Source: Balneolaceae bacterium
GTDB lineage: Bacteria; Bacteroidota; Rhodothermia; Balneolales; Balneolaceae
NCBI GenBank assembly: GCA_007129085.1
Contig: SKWF01000001.1
Coordinates: 1 to 6,476 of the forward strand
DNA: 6,476 nucleotides
Direction: 5' to 3'
Part shown: in pieces, positions 1-5,494 of the stretch
Position numbering within the stretch: the stretch's first letter is position 1
How the letters are laid out: every line of letters starts with the position of its first letter
Translations under genes and position numbers: made by a program
Notes under the pieces: generated by a model
Seen by the model: only the letters and a program-made list of their open reading frames with translations
Database searches by the model: none
Told to the model about the DNA's origin: nothing

Positions 1-863
1 ATGATGCACATACTGCCAACCTCTTGGGAACGGCGCAAATTTTGGCCGAAATGCAGGATGATATTGACGGAAAAGTGCTGCTGATTTTTCAGCCGGCCGA
101 AGAGACGCTTCCCGGCGGCGGACGACTTCTGTGCGAAACCGGATTTTTACAGGAGCATGGCGTTCAGGAAATTTATGGGATGCATACAAATCCCAATTAT
201 AAACCCGGAGAGATTGCCGTTAAGCCGGGACCGCTGATGGCCCGGCCGGATGAATTTGAAATAACCTTGAAAGGAGTCGGCGGTCATGCGGCCACTCCCC
301 ATCTGACGGTTGATCCCATTGTATTGATGGGGCAGATTATTACGCAGTTTCAAACGATTGTGAGCCGCTCTATTGATCCCACCGAACCTGCTGTGGTAAC
401 CATTGGGCGCGTCCGGGCCGGCACTACCTATAACGTGATTCCCGCCAAAGCGGAGATGATCGGGACTGTGCGGACGTTTTCGGAGAAGAATGCCTACTTG
501 GTTCGGGATCGTATGGAGGCGATTGTGAAGGGTGTGATGGAAGCCGCCGGTGGCGACTACTCCTTTACGTTTAATGAAGGGTATCCTTCTGTTAATAATG
601 ATGTGGATTTAACGGGGAATGTTCTAGCATCGGCGAGAAAAATGTTGGGGAGTTCATCAACCATTGAACTTGAAAAACCGATTATGGCGGGTGAAGATTT
701 TGCATTTTACCAACAGCATTTCCCCGGGGCGTTTTTCTTTTTGGGAAGTGGAAGCGAAGAGACCGGATCGACCTGGAGCTGGCATCACCCCAAATATAAT
801 GTGGATGAAAAGTGCATGCTTACCGGTTCTGCTTTGATGGCGTCCTTAATTCTTGACCGATAG
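1..863 (+). CDS. M20-family metallopeptidase / amidohydrolase (5' end cut by window)
   Basis: Hydrolyses an amide bond, as in N-acyl-L-amino-acid, hippurate or IAA-amino-acid hydrolases; it uses a two-metal centre and is probably cytoplasmic. The open frame runs to the first base, so the gene begins upstream. A TTG at position 24 lies inside the conserved core and is not the start. Reading from base 3 gives D-A-H-T-A-N-L-L-G, the family metal-binding HDxHTA region, with the preceding codon ending in AT (fits His). F-Q-P-A-E-E at 87-104 carries the general base and a metal-ligand Glu. G-M-H-T-N-P (177-194) supplies a His ligand. G-G-H-A-A-T-P-H (about 279-302) marks the dimerisation/lid domain. 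A-G-E-D-F-A-F-Y (about 687-710) and H-H-P (783-791) are the C-terminal active-site motifs. About 287 codons are visible of a usual 390 or so. All expected motifs are intact. It sits 4 bp upstream of the cupin gene, so the two are probably co-transcribed. Family is certain; substrate is not. Confidence 0.93.
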   Translation, partial: DAHTANLLGTAQILAEMQDDIDGKVLLIFQPAEETLPGGGRLLCETGFLQEHGVQEIYGMHTNPNYKPGEIAVKPGPLMARPDEFEITLKGVGGHAATPHLTVDPIVLMGQIITQFQTIVSRSIDPTEPAVVTIGRVRAGTTYNVIPAKAEMIGTVRTFSEKNAYLVRDRMEAIVKGVMEAAGGDYSFTFNEGYPSVNNDVDLTGNVLASARKMLGSSSTIELEKPIMAGEDFAFYQQHFPGAFFFLGSGSEETGSTWSWHHPKYNVDEKCMLTGSALMASLILDR

Positions 864-867
864 TTGA

Positions 868-1362
868 ATGGGAAATCTTGCATTTGAAAACCCGACCGGA
901 GAGTTGTTTCAGCTAACGGATGAGCTGATTGAAAAGGGAATTGCAGCTTCTCGAAAGAGTGAACGACGACGGATGATACTGCCGATCCATCGCAAACAGG
1001 AGGCGGAAGTACAGCGACTGGTAAATTTTTTGCAGCCGGGCACGTATGTTCGTCCACATTGTCATCCGTTGGATCATGCCACGGAATCGATTGTGTTGCT
1101 TCAGGGCGCTATTCGGTTTTTCACGTTTGATGATGCCGGAAGTAGAGTATCGGAGCAGCTGCTGAAAGCTCAGCCTTTGCCGGGCGTAGTGGATGTTGAA
1201 CCAAGGGTTTGGCACTCATTTTTGGTTTTGGAGCCGGATACGATTCTTTTTGAGTGCAAGAAAGGCCCTTATAACGCAGAGACGGATAAACAGTTTGCAG
1301 GCTGGGCACCGGAAGAGGGAGATCCCGAAGCTGAACAATGGATGAAATCACAGACGAAATGA
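868..1362 (+). CDS. WbuC-family cupin-fold metalloprotein
   Basis: A 164-residue single-domain cupin. The pattern R-R-R near residue 34, Q-R-L-V-N-F-L-Q-P-G-T-Y-V-R-P-H, then H-P, L-L-Q-G and a late V-W-H-S followed by K-K-G-P-Y and W-A-P-E-E-G-D-P is the WbuC family layout, as I recall it. Likely metal ligands are His64, His66, Glu73 and His116. WbuC proteins are often found in O-antigen and polysaccharide clusters, but no catalytic activity is firmly assigned to the family. Here the neighbours are an amidohydrolase and an FAD oxidoreductase, so a role in sugar assembly is not supported locally. The ATG at 868 lies 4 bp after the preceding stop and has no Shine-Dalgarno, consistent with translational coupling. 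Its stop at 1360-1362 lies inside the next gene. Length is normal for the family and nothing is missing. Family call is strong; function is open. Confidence 0.85.
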   Translation: MGNLAFENPTGELFQLTDELIEKGIAASRKSERRRMILPIHRKQEAEVQRLVNFLQPGTYVRPHCHPLDHATESIVLLQGAIRFFTFDDAGSRVSEQLLKAQPLPGVVDVEPRVWHSFLVLEPDTILFECKKGPYNAETDKQFAGWAPEEGDPEAEQWMKSQTK

Positions 1363-2447
1363 GAGCAGCAGCATCATACTGGGAAAAAACAGCGTGGAAA
1401 CAATCTCCCGATCTTTTGATTGTGGGAGGCGGAATTGTGGGGGCTTCCACCGCACTGTTTTACAAAGAGAAATATCCCGATCGCGACGTGTTGATTGTGG
1501 AAAGAGGCGAGATTCCGGAAGGAGCGAGCACCCGAAATGCCGGGTTTGCCTGTATCGGATCGATGAGCGAGCATCTTGCCGATATGGAAATTTCGGGGAA
1601 AGAGACGGTTTTGAATAGAATTGAGAGACGGTGGCGCGGACTCCAACTTCTGCGGAATACGCTGGGGGATGAAGCAATTGGGTATGAGCCTGTCGGTGGC
1701 CGGGAGATTTTTACGGATGAGGAGTTGTACGATACTTGCAGGGGCAGGATTACGGAACTTAATAAACAACTTGCCGATCGACTTGGTGAAAAGGAGATCT
1801 ACAGCATCACGGAAATTGGGGGTTTATCTGCGATAAAAAACAGGGTTGAAGGGGCACTGCACAGCGGAAAATTGATGCGAAGCCTCCATCAAAAAATAGC
1901 CGAAAAGGGTGTGCGGGTTTGGTGGAATAAGAGTATAGACAGCGTGAAGCCGGGCAGTGTTACGCTTAGCGATGGAGAAGAAATCCAAGCCGATAAAATT
2001 GTACTGGCCACCAACGGATTTACATCAGGCCTCACTGATACAACCATCAAACCGGCGCGTGGATATCTGTTTGTATCGAAGCCTATAGAAAATTTGCCGT
2101 GGTGCGGGACTTTCCACTACAACAAGGGGTACATCTATTTTCGGAATGTGGGGGACTGTTTGATGCTGGGCGGAGCGCGGGATCTGGATAAGGAGAGAGA
2201 AACAACCTCAGAGTTCGGGGTAAATAAGACGATTAAAAATCATCTTGTTGAGTTTGCAAACGGGGTTTTGAATCTGCCCGAAGATTGGGAGATTGAGATG
2301 GAGTGGAGCGGTATTATGGGCATGACACCGGATAAAGAGCCGATCATCAAACCTGTGGATGAGAATGTATGGATGGCTGCAGGTTTGAGCGGCATGGGCA
2401 TTGCCATCGGGATGGATGTGGCAAAAAAGGTTGTTGAGAAACTTTAG
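1338..2447 (+). CDS. FAD-dependent oxidoreductase, DAO (D-amino acid oxidase/glycine oxidase-like) family
   Basis: Predicted flavoenzyme oxidising an amine or amino acid (369 residues, about the size of glycine oxidase). Visible motifs are the Rossmann dinucleotide-binding G-G-G-I-V-G-A-S at residues 30-37, the acidic residue ending strand 2 (Glu55 in L-I-V-E-R), the flavin-adjacent A-S-T-R-N-A-G-F-A segment, the second FAD strand I-V-L-A-T-N-G, and the C-terminal W-M-A-A-G-L-S-G-M-G-I-A-I-G (about 345-358) that closes on the FAD pyrophosphate. Two starts are possible. ATG 1338 overlaps the cupin gene by 25 bases; ATG 1359 forms a classic ATGA overlap with its stop and would shorten the protein by 7 residues. 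Neither has a Shine-Dalgarno and the domain is complete in both. No thiamine genes are nearby, so ThiO is not favoured. Sarcosine-, glycine- or gamma-glutamylputrescine-type oxidases remain possible. Substrate unknown. Confidence 0.88.
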   Translation: MDEITDEMRAAASYWEKTAWKQSPDLLIVGGGIVGASTALFYKEKYPDRDVLIVERGEIPEGASTRNAGFACIGSMSEHLADMEISGKETVLNRIERRWRGLQLLRNTLGDEAIGYEPVGGREIFTDEELYDTCRGRITELNKQLADRLGEKEIYSITEIGGLSAIKNRVEGALHSGKLMRSLHQKIAEKGVRVWWNKSIDSVKPGSVTLSDGEEIQADKIVLATNGFTSGLTDTTIKPARGYLFVSKPIENLPWCGTFHYNKGYIYFRNVGDCLMLGGARDLDKERETTSEFGVNKTIKNHLVEFANGVLNLPEDWEIEMEWSGIMGMTPDKEPIIKPVDENVWMAAGLSGMGIAIGMDVAKKVVEKL

Positions 2448-2455
2448 TGCTCTGG

Positions 2456-3097
2456 TTATTTGCCGTCTAAAAACTCCCGGTAGATCTCAATCAATTCGCT
2501 GGTCATCATTGCGGTAGCGCCCCAAAGCGGTGTGGAGTGGATATTCCAGTAGGGCACGTCAAACGTGGCGTGTTCAAGCTCCCACGTTTCACGAATCTTG
2601 TTCTCACTTTTTACGAGATCTTCCATGGTAACCGTGATGATCTCCTCAACTTCTTCCGGATTCCGCTGTAGTATCGGTTCTTTTTCTAAATAACCTACAA
2701 ATGGCGTAATCTGGTTGTTGGTTCGATAGAGATAGAGCGGTGTGATTTGTCCCAGCACCTGAACGGAATCGGGAGGGAGGTTAATCTCTTCGTGTGATTC
2801 GCGCAGCGCTGTTTCTACCGGCTTTTCACCATTCTCAGATCTTCCGCCCGGGAAGCTGATCTGTCCTGCATGCCTGATGGTTTTAGTGCGCAATGTAAAG
2901 ATGATGTTTAAGTTTTGATATTCATCGGTATAAAGGGGAACCAGCACACTGCTTGGGTATGCATCGGCTGTAGGATCCATTCGCATCGTGAAATCGCTGT
3001 CGAGTGGGGTCGGTGCCATCGCTTTTTGAGCCGACTCACCGGGAAGGGGTTTTTGAAGCCGTTTTTGAAGAAATGTGATAAAAGGGTGTGTAGACAT
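2456..3097 (-). CDS. Nudix hydrolase, coenzyme A pyrophosphatase type (NudL/YeaB-like)
   Basis: Predicted to cleave CoA or its derivatives into 3',5'-ADP and (acyl-)phosphopantetheine, using Mg or Mn. The 213-residue protein carries the Nudix box at residues 85-107, with Gly85, Glu91, Arg99, Glu100, Glu103 and Glu104 in register. The Nudix glycine near the end of the box is Asn106 here and the preceding hydrophobic position is Ser101. Immediately upstream, residues 67-85 (F-T-L-R-T then R-H-A-G and S-F-P-G-G) match the extra motif that separates CoA pyrophosphatases from other Nudix enzymes. The N-terminal helix F-L-Q-K-R-L also fits this group. ATG at 3095-3097 has no Shine-Dalgarno. The gene converges on the FAD oxidoreductase with 8 bp between stops, so there is no room for a separate terminator, and it is monocistronic here. 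Subfamily assignment is strong; actual substrate preference is inferred. Confidence 0.9.
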   Translation of the reverse strand: MSTHPFITFLQKRLQKPLPGESAQKAMAPTPLDSDFTMRMDPTADAYPSSVLVPLYTDEYQNLNIIFTLRTKTIRHAGQISFPGGRSENGEKPVETALRESHEEINLPPDSVQVLGQITPLYLYRTNNQITPFVGYLEKEPILQRNPEEVEEIITVTMEDLVKSENKIRETWELEHATFDVPYWNIHSTPLWGATAMMTSELIEIYREFLDGK

Positions 3098-3118
3098 TTA
3101 AACCAAATCAGAATAATT

Positions 3119-3142
3119 ACTTGTACAACTTGCGCACAAGTT
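3119..3142. repeat. Overlapping palindromes, operator-like, upstream of the Nudix gene
   Basis: AACTTG (3127-3132) and CAAGTT (3137-3142) are perfect 6-bp inverted arms around a 4-base CGCA centre. TTGTACAA (3121-3128) is a perfect 8-bp palindrome, and ACTTGT (3119-3124) is inverted as ACAAGT (3136-3141). The cluster begins 22 bp before the Nudix start codon, so it could be an operator or a 5' leader hairpin of that gene. Symmetry is directly visible; regulatory function is inference. Confidence 0.4.
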
Positions 3143-3213
3143 TAACAAAAACACGGAAATAAAATTTCTGCAATATGTTAATGTAACAAAATATATCTCA
3201 ATGAAAGTGATTA

Positions 3214-3300
3214 TTGTAATGAATTGTGCTCCATATCAATGGGAGGATTATTGTTATTACAAAATCTTACAAAAACGACTTCTCGATTAACAATTTGTAA
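3214..3300. repeat. Four TTGTAA/TTACAA words upstream of the protease gene
   Basis: TTGTAA occurs at 3214-3219 and 3295-3300, and its complement TTACAA at 3257-3262 and 3267-3272. The middle two are part of TTACAAAA repeated with an exact 10-bp period (3257-3264 and 3267-3274), one helical turn apart. TTGTAAT at 3214-3220 and ATTACAA at 3256-3262 form a 7-bp inverted pair. TGTAACA also occurs at 3182-3188 and 3296-3302. The arrangement resembles repeated sites for a DNA-binding protein, but AT-rich background makes such words commoner. Confidence 0.35.
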
Positions 3301-3305
3301 CATTC

Positions 3306-3331
3306 ACCCTCTTTAAATACTCTAAAAGGGT
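3306..3331 (+). other. Imperfect stem-loop upstream of the protease gene
   Basis: The left arm ACCCTCTTTA (3306-3315) pairs with the right arm TAAAAGGGT (3323-3331) over nine base pairs, with C3311 bulged and a 7-base loop. There is no following T-tract, so it is not a terminator. It lies 83 bp before the preferred protease start at 3415. It could be a leader hairpin or a protein-binding inverted repeat. Confidence 0.4.
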
Positions 3332-3414
3332 AGTTATTACGAACAGCAAATTTTAAGCGGATGTTCCACTCATCCAATGTTGTTCATTTAATTTTCAATA
3401 AACCAAACATACAC

Positions 3415-4683
3415 ATGTATAAATATCTTACAAGTAAGTTGGGATTAGCAGTCCTTTTGGTAGCATTAATCGGATTTGGTTGTGATAGCACAACTGACTC
3501 TTTAGACACAGAGCCTGATCGTGATGATCAACTCGAAACATTGAGTGCCGGTGATGTTATTGACGGGAGTTATATCGTTGTATTTGATATACCCGAAAAC
3601 GCGAAAGTCACAGCAGATTATGTTCAGGAATTTCGTGAGGATGTAAAATCTTCAGTTGAAATTTCAAATGAGCGAATCATAGCAAATTACAACAAAGCAT
3701 TGCAGGGATTTGCTGCAAATTTAACGGATGCACAGTTGGATATGCTTAACCGTGATGAGCGTGTTGCCTATGTTGAACGTGATAAAGTTGTAACTCTTGG
3801 CCCTCCCTGTGGTACGCCAAATGGTGGAGAGTGTGACGATGACGACGATGGAGATGACGGTGACGATGGAGACGATGGTGATGATAGCGATGATGGAAAC
3901 GGAAATGGTGATGACAGCGATGCAATTACCCCATGGGGAATTGAGCGGGTTGGCGGAGCTGTAACCTATACTGGTGGAACCGTTTCTTGGGTTATTGATA
4001 CCGGAATTCAGCTGGATCATCCCGACTTAAATGTAGATGCAGATCGTGGATTTACCGCTTTTACAAGTGGGCCTGATGGTCGTGATGCCGATGACTTGAA
4101 TGGTCACGGAACGCATGTTGCCGGTACAATCGGTGCGCTAAATGGTATTGTGGGAGTAGCTTCAGGTGTGGAGCAGGTTCCCGTTAAAGTGCTCGATCGA
4201 CGAGGAAGTGGATCCATTTCCGGCGTGATTGCAGGCGTTGATTATGTGGCTGATAATGCATCTTCCGGAGATGTTGCCAACATGAGTCTGGGCGGCGGAG
4301 CTTCTGATGCACTCGATGCAGCCGTAGAAAGTGCTGCCGACCAGGGTATTCTGTTTGCAATAGCAGGCGGTAATAGCGGTGCTGATGTAAGCGGATCTTC
4401 TCCTGCAAGAGTTGATCATCCCAATACGTGGACGATTGCTGCTACGGATGTAAATGATAACTTTGCATCGTTTTCCAATTACGGAGATCCAACAAGTTTT
4501 GCGGCTCCCGGAGTAGATGTGAATTCTACTTGGAATGACGGCGGTTATAATTCAATTAGTGGAACATCAATGGCGGCTCCTCATGTAGCCGGTATCTTGA
4601 TTGTAAACGGAGGAACTGTAAATAGTGACGGAGAATCATCAACTGCACCGGATGGTGTAAACTACCCGATTGCCGTTCACTAA
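3415..4683 (+). CDS. Lipoprotein subtilisin-like serine protease (S8) with I9 propeptide and Asp-rich linker
   Basis: Secreted, probably lipid-anchored endopeptidase of 422 residues. I chose ATG 3415 over the in-frame ATG 3361 because it starts directly on a signal peptide (M-Y-K-Y-L-T-S-K, then a hydrophobic core) ending at Cys23 in L-I-G-F-G-C, an imperfect lipobox. The upstream extension of 18 residues would bury that signal. Residues about 50-128 are an I9 inhibitor-type propeptide (G-S-Y-I-V-V-F near its start, A-Y-V-E-R-D at its end), expected to be removed on maturation. Then come Cys132 and Cys140, an acidic tract at 141-169, and the S8 catalytic domain. The triad is Asp195 (V-I-D-T-G-I), His231 (N-G-H-G-T-H-V-A-G) and Ser385 (G-T-S-M-A-A-P-H-V-A-G), with oxyanion Asn320 (G-G-N-S-G). 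The short tail ends in P-I-A-V-H; no type IX sorting domain is seen. The gene stands alone, followed by a terminator. Substrate unknown. Confidence 0.93.
   Translation: MYKYLTSKLGLAVLLVALIGFGCDSTTDSLDTEPDRDDQLETLSAGDVIDGSYIVVFDIPENAKVTADYVQEFREDVKSSVEISNERIIANYNKALQGFAANLTDAQLDMLNRDERVAYVERDKVVTLGPPCGTPNGGECDDDDDGDDGDDGDDGDDSDDGNGNGDDSDAITPWGIERVGGAVTYTGGTVSWVIDTGIQLDHPDLNVDADRGFTAFTSGPDGRDADDLNGHGTHVAGTIGALNGIVGVASGVEQVPVKVLDRRGSGSISGVIAGVDYVADNASSGDVANMSLGGGASDALDAAVESAADQGILFAIAGGNSGADVSGSSPARVDHPNTWTIAATDVNDNFASFSNYGDPTSFAAPGVDVNSTWNDGGYNSISGTSMAAPHVAGILIVNGGTVNSDGESSTAPDGVNYPIAVH
3835..3921 (+). repeat. Low-complexity GAY-GAY-GGN repeat encoding an Asp-rich linker
   Basis: Twenty-nine codons, of which 18 encode Asp and most others Gly, Ser or Asn, in a (D-D-G)n pattern with a roughly 9-base unit. 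Synonymous GAT/GAC and GGA/GGT differences between units show the array is not a fresh exact expansion. It lies just after the Cys132/Cys140 pair and just before the catalytic domain. It may be a flexible or cation-binding spacer, and repeat number could vary between strains by slippage or recombination. Confidence 0.85.
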
Positions 4684-4691
4684 GATAGTCC

Positions 4692-4707
4692 CTCATTTTT
4701 TGATGAG
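4692..4707 (+). other. Small stem-loop between protease stop and terminator
   Basis: CTCAT (4692-4696) pairs with ATGAG (4703-4707) around six T/G bases; a further U-G pair could close a four-base loop. It lies 8 bp after the protease stop codon and 3 bp before the main terminator stem. It is weak alone and may only help protect the mRNA end or be chance. Confidence 0.3.
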
Positions 4708-4710
4708 TAT

Positions 4711-4740
4711 AGCGCCATCTGAAAAGGTGGCGCTTTTTTT
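4711..4740 (+). terminator. Intrinsic terminator of the protease gene, GAAA tetraloop
   Basis: AGCGCCATCT (4711-4720) pairs with AGGTGGCGCT (4725-4734) over ten pairs with one G-U wobble, closed by a GAAA tetraloop and followed by a run of seven Ts (4734-4740). It begins 27 bp after the protease stop. The T-run runs into the stop codon of the converging methyltransferase (4739-4741). On the opposite strand the stem is not followed by a T-run, so rho-independent termination there looks weaker. Confidence 0.9.
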
Positions 4741-5353
4741 ATTTGAACGGGTTTGGAATAAACTTCGGCACATCTTGTTGGTACTGTTTGTACCCCTCAC
4801 CAAAACGTTTTACCAGGTTTCTCTCTTCAAAGTAGGTGCCGACCCAAAAATAGAGCCCTACAATAACAATTGTGTAGAAAAGGTTATTGGTCATCACAGG
4901 GCTGAAAACCAATACGCCCATTACGAATGTATACATTGGATGGCGCATATATCTATAAAATCCCTTACGTACTAACTCTCCTTTTTCGATTTCATCCAAG
5001 TAGCCGGGATCGCGATTTTTTTGCCACTTGTTGAGAAACTGCTTTATGCCAAAAAATTCCCCTCCATTGTGACTCAATAACGACCGGATGCCCAGGTATA
5101 GAAATGAGAGTTGGATTGCCGCCATGCCGTACAACAGAACTCCATCAAACCTATAAAGTACGTTGTGTTGAGGCAGAGAGATAAACCATATAATCAAAAG
5201 TATAACAGATATTGAGTTGTAGAGTAGCCGGTAATAAGCGCTCAGCTCGGGTATATGGCCGAAAGTCCACCGTTTAAACCGTACAGAAGCGAATAGCGAA
5301 TGTGTAGTACAAAAGAGCAGAAATATAAGAGTGGGAATAAGATAGCTTGTCAT
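4739..5353 (-). CDS. Isoprenylcysteine methyltransferase (ICMT)/NnrU-like integral membrane protein
   Basis: A 204-residue multi-pass membrane protein. Hydrophobic segments are near residues 3-19, 44-60, 73-92, 142-153 and 155-175. The N-terminal T-T-H-S-L-F-A-S-x-x-F-K-R-W resembles the NnrU/MddA-type start. The C-terminal half has the ICMT/PEMT S-adenosylmethionine-binding signature: R-H-P-M-Y at 137-141, then E-E-R-N-L (176-180) and F-G-x-x-Y-x-x-Y (184-191) before a P-x-F-I-P tail. Family members methylate small thiols, lipids or isoprenylcysteines; bacteria generally lack protein prenylation, so the substrate here is likely something else, such as a thiol or lipid. The gene is alone on its strand, converging on the protease terminator and diverging from the kinase. 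ATG at 5351-5353 has no Shine-Dalgarno. Methyltransferase fold is likely; activity is inferred. Confidence 0.78.
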   Translation of the reverse strand: MTSYLIPTLIFLLFCTTHSLFASVRFKRWTFGHIPELSAYYRLLYNSISVILLIIWFISLPQHNVLYRFDGVLLYGMAAIQLSFLYLGIRSLLSHNGGEFFGIKQFLNKWQKNRDPGYLDEIEKGELVRKGFYRYMRHPMYTFVMGVLVFSPVMTNNLFYTIVIVGLYFWVGTYFEERNLVKRFGEGYKQYQQDVPKFIPNPFK

Positions 5354-5372
5354 GGATTTATATTGTTTGTTT

Positions 5373-5387
5373 CAGCTCAGAGCTGAG
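5373..5387. repeat. Overlapping palindromes upstream of the methyltransferase gene
   Basis: CAGCTC (5373-5378) and GAGCTG (5380-5385) are perfect inverted arms around one base. CTCAG (5376-5380) and CTGAG (5383-5387) form a second overlapping pair. The site is 20-34 bp before the methyltransferase start and about 110 bp before the kinase start, so it could be an operator for either gene. Function not shown. Confidence 0.35.
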
Positions 5388-5420
5388 GTTCAGGCATTTG
5401 AATTTAATCTGTCCCTGAAC
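5388..5420. repeat. 7-bp inverted repeat in the divergent region
   Basis: GTTCAGG (5388-5394) and CCTGAAC (5414-5420) are exact inverted copies with a 19-base spacer. They abut the palindrome cluster at 5373-5387. It could be a two-site operator or a weak stem; no known factor is recognised. Confidence 0.35.
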
Positions 5421-5439
5421 TGTAAATTCAGTATTTTTG
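5408..5439 (+). promoter_or_regulatory. Possible Bacteroidota-type promoter of the kinase gene
   Basis: TATTTTTG at 5432-5439 is an exact match to the TAnnTTTG -7 box known for the major sigma factor of Bacteroidetes. A TCTG at 5408-5411, three of four matches to TTTG, lies 20 bases upstream, which is the expected spacing. Transcription would start near 5445 and give a leader of about 50 bases before the ATG at 5495. A TATATAA at 5474-5480 is an alternative AT-rich element. Low certainty because short motifs arise easily in AT-rich DNA. Confidence 0.3.
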
Positions 5440-5494
5440 TACGTTTGAAAAAATGGATTAACTACTCACTCTTTATATAACGAAAAAATCGTCT

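Larger units (their letters stand above)
3098..3414. promoter_or_regulatory. AT-rich divergent intergenic region between Nudix and protease genes
   Basis: No convincing gene is seen in this 317-bp stretch; an upstream in-frame ATG at 3361 could extend the protease but is disfavoured. Both flanking genes are transcribed outward, so it must hold two promoters, but I find no clean TAnnTTTG or sigma70 pair and do not place them. It contains a palindrome cluster at 3119-3142, a short inverted repeat TGTTA-ATG-TAACA at 3176-3188, four copies of TTGTAA or its complement at 3214-3300, and a stem-loop at 3306-3331. These are listed separately where supported. Confidence 0.6.

Noticed and set aside
24..26. 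TTG at 24 as start of the amidohydrolase
   Set aside because: The frame stays open to base 3 and encodes the conserved D-A-H-T-A metal-binding segment before it, so the gene starts outside the window.
1338..2447. Glycine oxidase ThiO assignment
   Set aside because: Length and fold fit, but no thiamine genes are nearby and general DAO motifs do not fix the substrate.
3361..3363. ATG 3361 as protease start
   Set aside because: It adds 18 residues ahead of a complete lipoprotein signal peptide; ATG 3415 fits better.
3835..3921. CRISPR-like or minisatellite array
   Set aside because: The repeat is in frame, short, coding for Asp/Gly, and has no unique spacers.
3721..4020. Minus-strand frame opposite the protease
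   Set aside because: It is a shadow of the Asp-rich repeat and protease coding sequence, with an Ile/Val-rich low-complexity product and no recognisable domain.
4670..4975. Plus-strand frame across the terminator
   Set aside because: It crosses the protease stop and the terminator and lies antisense to the methyltransferase, whose motifs are clear.
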